Source: JAHCHG01 sp965214585 (lineage in GTDB: Bacteria > Acidobacteriota > Blastocatellia > Pyrinomonadales > Pyrinomonadaceae). From it: a stretch of 64,000 nucleotides of DNA. This document shows, in pieces, positions 61,038 through 64,000 of the stretch (its first letter is position 1; every line of letters starts with the position of its first letter). A program made the position numbers and the translations under genes. The stretch is from assembly GCA_965214585.1 (NCBI GenBank), contig OZ243957.1, forward strand, positions 4,030,001-4,094,000. The letters are read 5' to 3'. The notes under the pieces were generated by a model, which saw nothing but the letters and a program-made list of their open reading frames with translations, searched no databases and was not told the DNA's origin.

Positions 61038-62057
61038 CTATTTATTTCTTTCGATCATAAAATTCGGAATTTCTTCCAATGCTAAACGATACTTTGTTTC
61101 GGGCAAAATTTCAAGATTTTTGATGGAAAGATTGGCAAATTCATAAGCGCGTTGTCTGGTTTCTTCGAGAAATCCTTCTTTTTCGAGTTCTTCAATCAGC
61201 ATTTTGCGCGAAAAATTTTGATAATCGCCGTCGCGCATAATCTGTTCGAGATTTCGCCTGATTTCCGGTTTTTTTTCCATTAGTAAAATCAGCGGTAAAG
61301 TCAGTTTTCCTTCGAGCAGATCAGCACCGGCGGCTTTTCCCAAAACTTCTTTTTCAGCCGTAAAATCGAGCAGATCATCGGCAAGCTGAAAAGCCGTTCC
61401 TAAATTCAAACCGTAATCGCGCAGAGCCTTCTGTTCTTCCGGGTTCGCCTTGCCCAAAATCGCGCCGATCTCGCAGCACGCGCTGAACAAATACGCGGTT
61501 TTTCTTTTTAAAATATCGTAATATTCCGTTTCCGAAATATCGGCGCGTCCGAGAGTCGTCAGTTGAATCAATTCGCCTTCGGTCATTTTCCCGGTAAGTC
61601 CGGTCAAAATGTCCAGAATTTCAAGATTTCGCTCTTTTAAGGAAGTTTCAAACGCCGACATATAAAGCCAGTCGCCCATCAAAACCGCCGTCTGATTGCC
61701 GAATCTGGCATTGACGGAAGCCAGATTGCGGCGCGTGTCGGCGTTGTCAATAATGTCGTCGTGAACCAGCGTCGCCGTATGCAGCATTTCCATAACGGTT
61801 GCCAGCCGGACGACATTTTCGCTCGAAGAATTTCCGCCGACGGCGCGATTTGCCAAGATCAAAAGCGAAGGACGAACGCGCTTGCCGCCCGATTGCCGCA
61901 GAAAATCGCCGATATAATTGATAACCTGAATATTCGACTGAACCTGCCGCTTAAATTCCGCCTCGACAAGTTTCATTTCCTGCGAAATCAGAGAATAAAT
62001 CTTCGCCGCCTCGATCTGACGATTATCTTTTGCAAATTGTGTGCTGAATGTCTGCAT
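61038..62057 (-). CDS. Polyprenyl diphosphate synthase (long-chain)
   Basis: The trans-prenyltransferase elongates isoprenoid chains for quinones. The 339-residue protein shows GGKRVRPSLLIL, the first aspartate-rich LVHDDIIDNADTRR and the second FQLADDLLDFT. An N-terminal extension MQTFSTQFAKDNRQIEAAKI precedes the usual start. It is close to IspB/heptaprenyl and octaprenyl synthases; chain length cannot be read. It directly abuts yajQ (one base between) and lies 65 bases before the coiled-coil pair. Confidence 0.92.
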   Translation of the reverse strand: MQTFSTQFAKDNRQIEAAKIYSLISQEMKLVEAEFKRQVQSNIQVINYIGDFLRQSGGKRVRPSLLILANRAVGGNSSSENVVRLATVMEMLHTATLVHDDIIDNADTRRNLASVNARFGNQTAVLMGDWLYMSAFETSLKERNLEILDILTGLTGKMTEGELIQLTTLGRADISETEYYDILKRKTAYLFSACCEIGAILGKANPEEQKALRDYGLNLGTAFQLADDLLDFTAEKEVLGKAAGADLLEGKLTLPLILLMEKKPEIRRNLEQIMRDGDYQNFSRKMLIEELEKEGFLEETRQRAYEFANLSIKNLEILPETKYRLALEEIPNFMIERNK

Positions 62058-62555
62058 CTATTTTGAACGGTAATTATCAAACTGCATATCAATTCCGAAA
62101 TCCTTCTCTTTTAATTTGCTCATAACTTCCTGCAAATCGTCGCGGTTTTTTCCCGAAACGCGCACGATGTCGCCTTGAATCGCCGCCTGCACTTTGATTT
62201 TCGTATCCTTGATAAATTTGACGATCTCCTTTGCTTTGTCCGTCGGAATGCCCTGTTGAATACTGATTACCTGCCGGATCGTTCCGCCCGCCGCCGGTTC
62301 GGTTTTGTCGTATTGCAGAGCTTTCAGCGAAACGCCGCGCTTGACCAGTTTGCTTTGCAGAATGTCGTTCATATTACGCAATCTCGTTTCGTCTTCCGCG
62401 CTGACGATAATTTCGTCGTTGTGCAGCCCGACAAGTGCCTTGCTGCCCTTAAAATCGAATCTCTGACTGAGTTCCTTTTTCGTCTGATTAAGCGCGTTGT
62501 CAACTTCGGCGTAATCCGTTTTTGAAATAATGTCGAATGAATTGTCTTTTGCCAT
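62058..62555 (-). CDS. yajQ: YajQ-family nucleotide-binding protein
   Basis: ATG 62555 (MAKDNSFDIISKTDYAEVDN) gives 165 residues, the family size. The two tandem ferredoxin-like halves are visible (RFDFKGSKALVGLHNDEIIV; FIKDTKIKVQAAIQGDIVRV). YajQ-like proteins bind c-di-GMP or GTP in some species and act as regulators. The open frame runs 34 codons upstream into MITE copy 3, which has no coding sense. The MITE lies 62 bases before the start and may alter its expression. Confidence 0.93.
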   Translation of the reverse strand: MAKDNSFDIISKTDYAEVDNALNQTKKELSQRFDFKGSKALVGLHNDEIIVSAEDETRLRNMNDILQSKLVKRGVSLKALQYDKTEPAAGGTIRQVISIQQGIPTDKAKEIVKFIKDTKIKVQAAIQGDIVRVSGKNRDDLQEVMSKLKEKDFGIDMQFDNYRSK

Positions 62556-62616
62556 AATGTTTATTGTAAATCGGATTTGAAAAATTGTTAATCCGGCTTT
62601 TCGTTTATGATTTGTT

Positions 62617-62869
62617 GGTAGTGAACTAAAAGTAATGCTGACAAGTTTTTTTATCAATTGCCGTCTGCTTTAGCTGACGGTTTAGTTTGCAGCAACAGAC
62701 AGGCTTTAGCCGAACTATGTAAATTAGATAAATTCCTTATTTGCTTTAGCTAAAGCAGAAAGGATGATTAATATATTTTTGAAATTCGGCTAAAGCCGAT
62801 TATCTTGTCAATCTTTCCGTCAGCTAAAGCAGACGGCAATTCATAGAGCATTACTTTTAGTTCACTACC
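62617..62869 (+). repeat. GGTAGTGAAC-ended MITE, copy 3 (253 bp)
   Basis: Same orientation and nearly the same sequence as copy 2. GATTTGTT at 62609-62616 and 62870-62877 is the target duplication. It lies between yajQ and the histidine kinase gene. Confidence 0.92.
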
Positions 62870-62925
62870 GATTTGTTTATGATTTGTTAAATTGCAGGTG
62901 TTTCTTACTTTTCCCCTTTCACCTT

Positions 62926-64000
62926 TTACCTTTTACCTTTCACCTTCTGCATTTGCAGTCTGCCCGTCAGACTTGCGATGACGGCTGCCAGTTCGTCCGG
63001 CTCGACGGGTTTTGAAACGTGATTTTGATAACCCGAAGAAAGCGCACGCACGCGGTCTTGAGCGCGTGTAAAAGCGGTCAGAGCGATTGCTTTAATGCCG
63101 CTTAATTGTTCATCCGGCAAATTGCGAACTTTGCCAATCAAAGAATAGCCGTCTTCGTCGGGCATTCCAATATCGGAAACTAAAACATCCGGTTTCTTTT
63201 TGTTAATTTCCTCTAATGCTTGTTCGGCGGATTGCGCGGAAATAACGGTTGCGCCGTAAAACGTCAACGATTGAACGAGCAGTTGGCGCGTGTCTTCTTC
63301 GTCGTCAACCACTAAAACCAAAAGTCCGTCCAGACTCAGTTTTGAATCGAGCGACATATTTTCGTCTTCTCTTTTCTCATCGGCTTTGGTCTTTTTATCC
63401 TGATCCGACAAATTTATCAGCGGAAGCCGCACGGTAAAAATCGAGCCGAGATTTTCGCCCGCGCTGCTGACGTGAACCGTTCCGCCGTGCATTTCCGTAA
63501 TATGCCGGACAATTGCCAAACCAAGCCCCAAACCGCCGAATTTTCTGATGCTCGAAGCGTCGGCTTGCCGAAAACGGTCAAAAACGTGCGGCAGAAATTC
63601 CTGCTTGATGCCGACACCCGTATCTTTAACGTGAAGTTCGACAAAATCATCCGTGCGCTCGATTTCCAGAGTAACTTTTCCGTCATTCGGCGTAAATTTG
63701 ATGGCGTTTGACAAAAGATTCCAGATCACTTGCTGCAAACGGTTCGGATCGCCGGAAATGTGGCTGACTTCTCCGGCTTCTTTTATCTCCAGTTTAATAT
63801 TTTTAGCTTCCGCCGCCGGACGGACGGTTTCGAGTGCCGATTCGAGAATGTTTATCGGTTTGACCGTCACGACTTCGAGCCGCAGTTTGCCGGAAATTAT
63901 GCGCGAAACGTCGAGTAAATCTTCAATCAGACGATTTTGCGATTCGGCGTTGCGAACAATTGTATTTACTGCTTTTTCAGAAGTTTTCTCGTCGAGCGAA
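62926..64000 (-). CDS. Hybrid sensor histidine kinase, C-terminal part (runs off the right edge)
   Basis: The minus-strand frame is open to the window edge and continues past an internal methionine at 63870. Upstream residues read AVNTIVRNAESQNRLIEDLL DVSRI, the second helix of a HisKA domain; the phosphorylated histidine lies beyond 64000. The ATPase has NLLSNAIKFTPNDG, VKDTGVGI, FDRFRQAD and GGLGLGLAIVRH. A receiver domain follows with VVDDEEDTR, phospho-acceptor in VLVSDIGMPDEDGY, LTAF and SKPVEP. The order is HisKA-HATPase-REC. Upstream sensor domains are not visible. Confidence 0.92.
   Translation of the reverse strand, partial: SLDEKTSEKAVNTIVRNAESQNRLIEDLLDVSRIISGKLRLEVVTVKPINILESALETVRPAAEAKNIKLEIKEAGEVSHISGDPNRLQQVIWNLLSNAIKFTPNDGKVTLEIERTDDFVELHVKDTGVGIKQEFLPHVFDRFRQADASSIRKFGGLGLGLAIVRHITEMHGGTVHVSSAGENLGSIFTVRLPLINLSDQDKKTKADEKREDENMSLDSKLSLDGLLVLVVDDEEDTRQLLVQSLTFYGATVISAQSAEQALEEINKKKPDVLVSDIGMPDEDGYSLIGKVRNLPDEQLSGIKAIALTAFTRAQDRVRALSSGYQNHVSKPVEPDELAAVIASLTGRLQMQKVKGKR

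Noticed and set aside
62556..62657. N-terminal extension of YajQ
   Set aside because: It starts inside MITE copy 3 and the family starts at MAKDNSFD.

Overview
The window looks like a chromosome segment of an AT-leaning member of the Acidobacteriota, most like the Blastocatellia. This is inferred from gene order (dnaB, rplI, rpsR, rpsF, pth, rplY, prs, tRNA-Gln, ispE), from the many secreted LVIVD/FG-GAP, NHL and TPR proteins, and from several families (SWFGD/BON stress protein, FHA-PrsW, secreted phosphodiesterases) usual in that group. No rRNA or phylogenetic marker was compared, so the assignment is tentative. Most genes lie on the minus strand.

Layout. 1-11.5 kb: a partial Rossmann protein, an orphan 1178-residue P-loop ATPase resembling BREX ATPases, a secreted M48 protease, an IPT/NHL propeller, asnS, and phospho-ester hydrolases. 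11.5-21.3 kb: DinB, a replicative helicase gene carrying two inteins, then the ribosomal protein/pth/prs/tRNA/ispE block. 21.3-31 kb: a CAP protein behind a probable c-di-GMP riboswitch, TPR and BamD-like envelope proteins, and an rpe/PASTA/rsmB/fmt operon. 31-45 kb: alkaline phosphatase, L-glutamate-semialdehyde dehydrogenase (rocA), an accessory island (35.2-39 kb), secreted proteins and peptide deformylase. 45-64 kb: a PQQ dehydrogenase with a heme protein, YraN, an IS4-type element, an S9 peptidase, two sigma-54-type promoters driving a stress protein and a 40-residue membrane protein, acyl-CoA dehydrogenase, FHA-PrsW, LVIVD/FG-GAP, a pair of coiled-coil paralogues, a polyprenyl synthase, YajQ and a hybrid histidine kinase.

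The most unusual region is 35.2-39 kb. Two toxin-antitoxin modules (HicAB and an antitoxin/MazF pair) sit in series in front of rocA. Each is preceded by a duplicated piece of the rocA ribosome binding site and first ~16 codons, and the truncated reading frame ends exactly at the first gene of the module. Beside them a BrnT-like toxin/antitoxin pair has been broken by insertions stacked inside each other: a 197-bp MITE in the toxin, and in the antitoxin a hairpin element, an IS4-related element, another MITE and an IS630.

The window is also rich in small palindromic elements. Several families have target duplications readable in the sequence, and two families share an internal core while carrying different terminal repeats. 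The other candidate new system is the tandem pair at 59.8-61.0 kb, which share one coiled-coil module; one carries a HARE-HTH-like DNA-binding domain and the other a membrane anchor.
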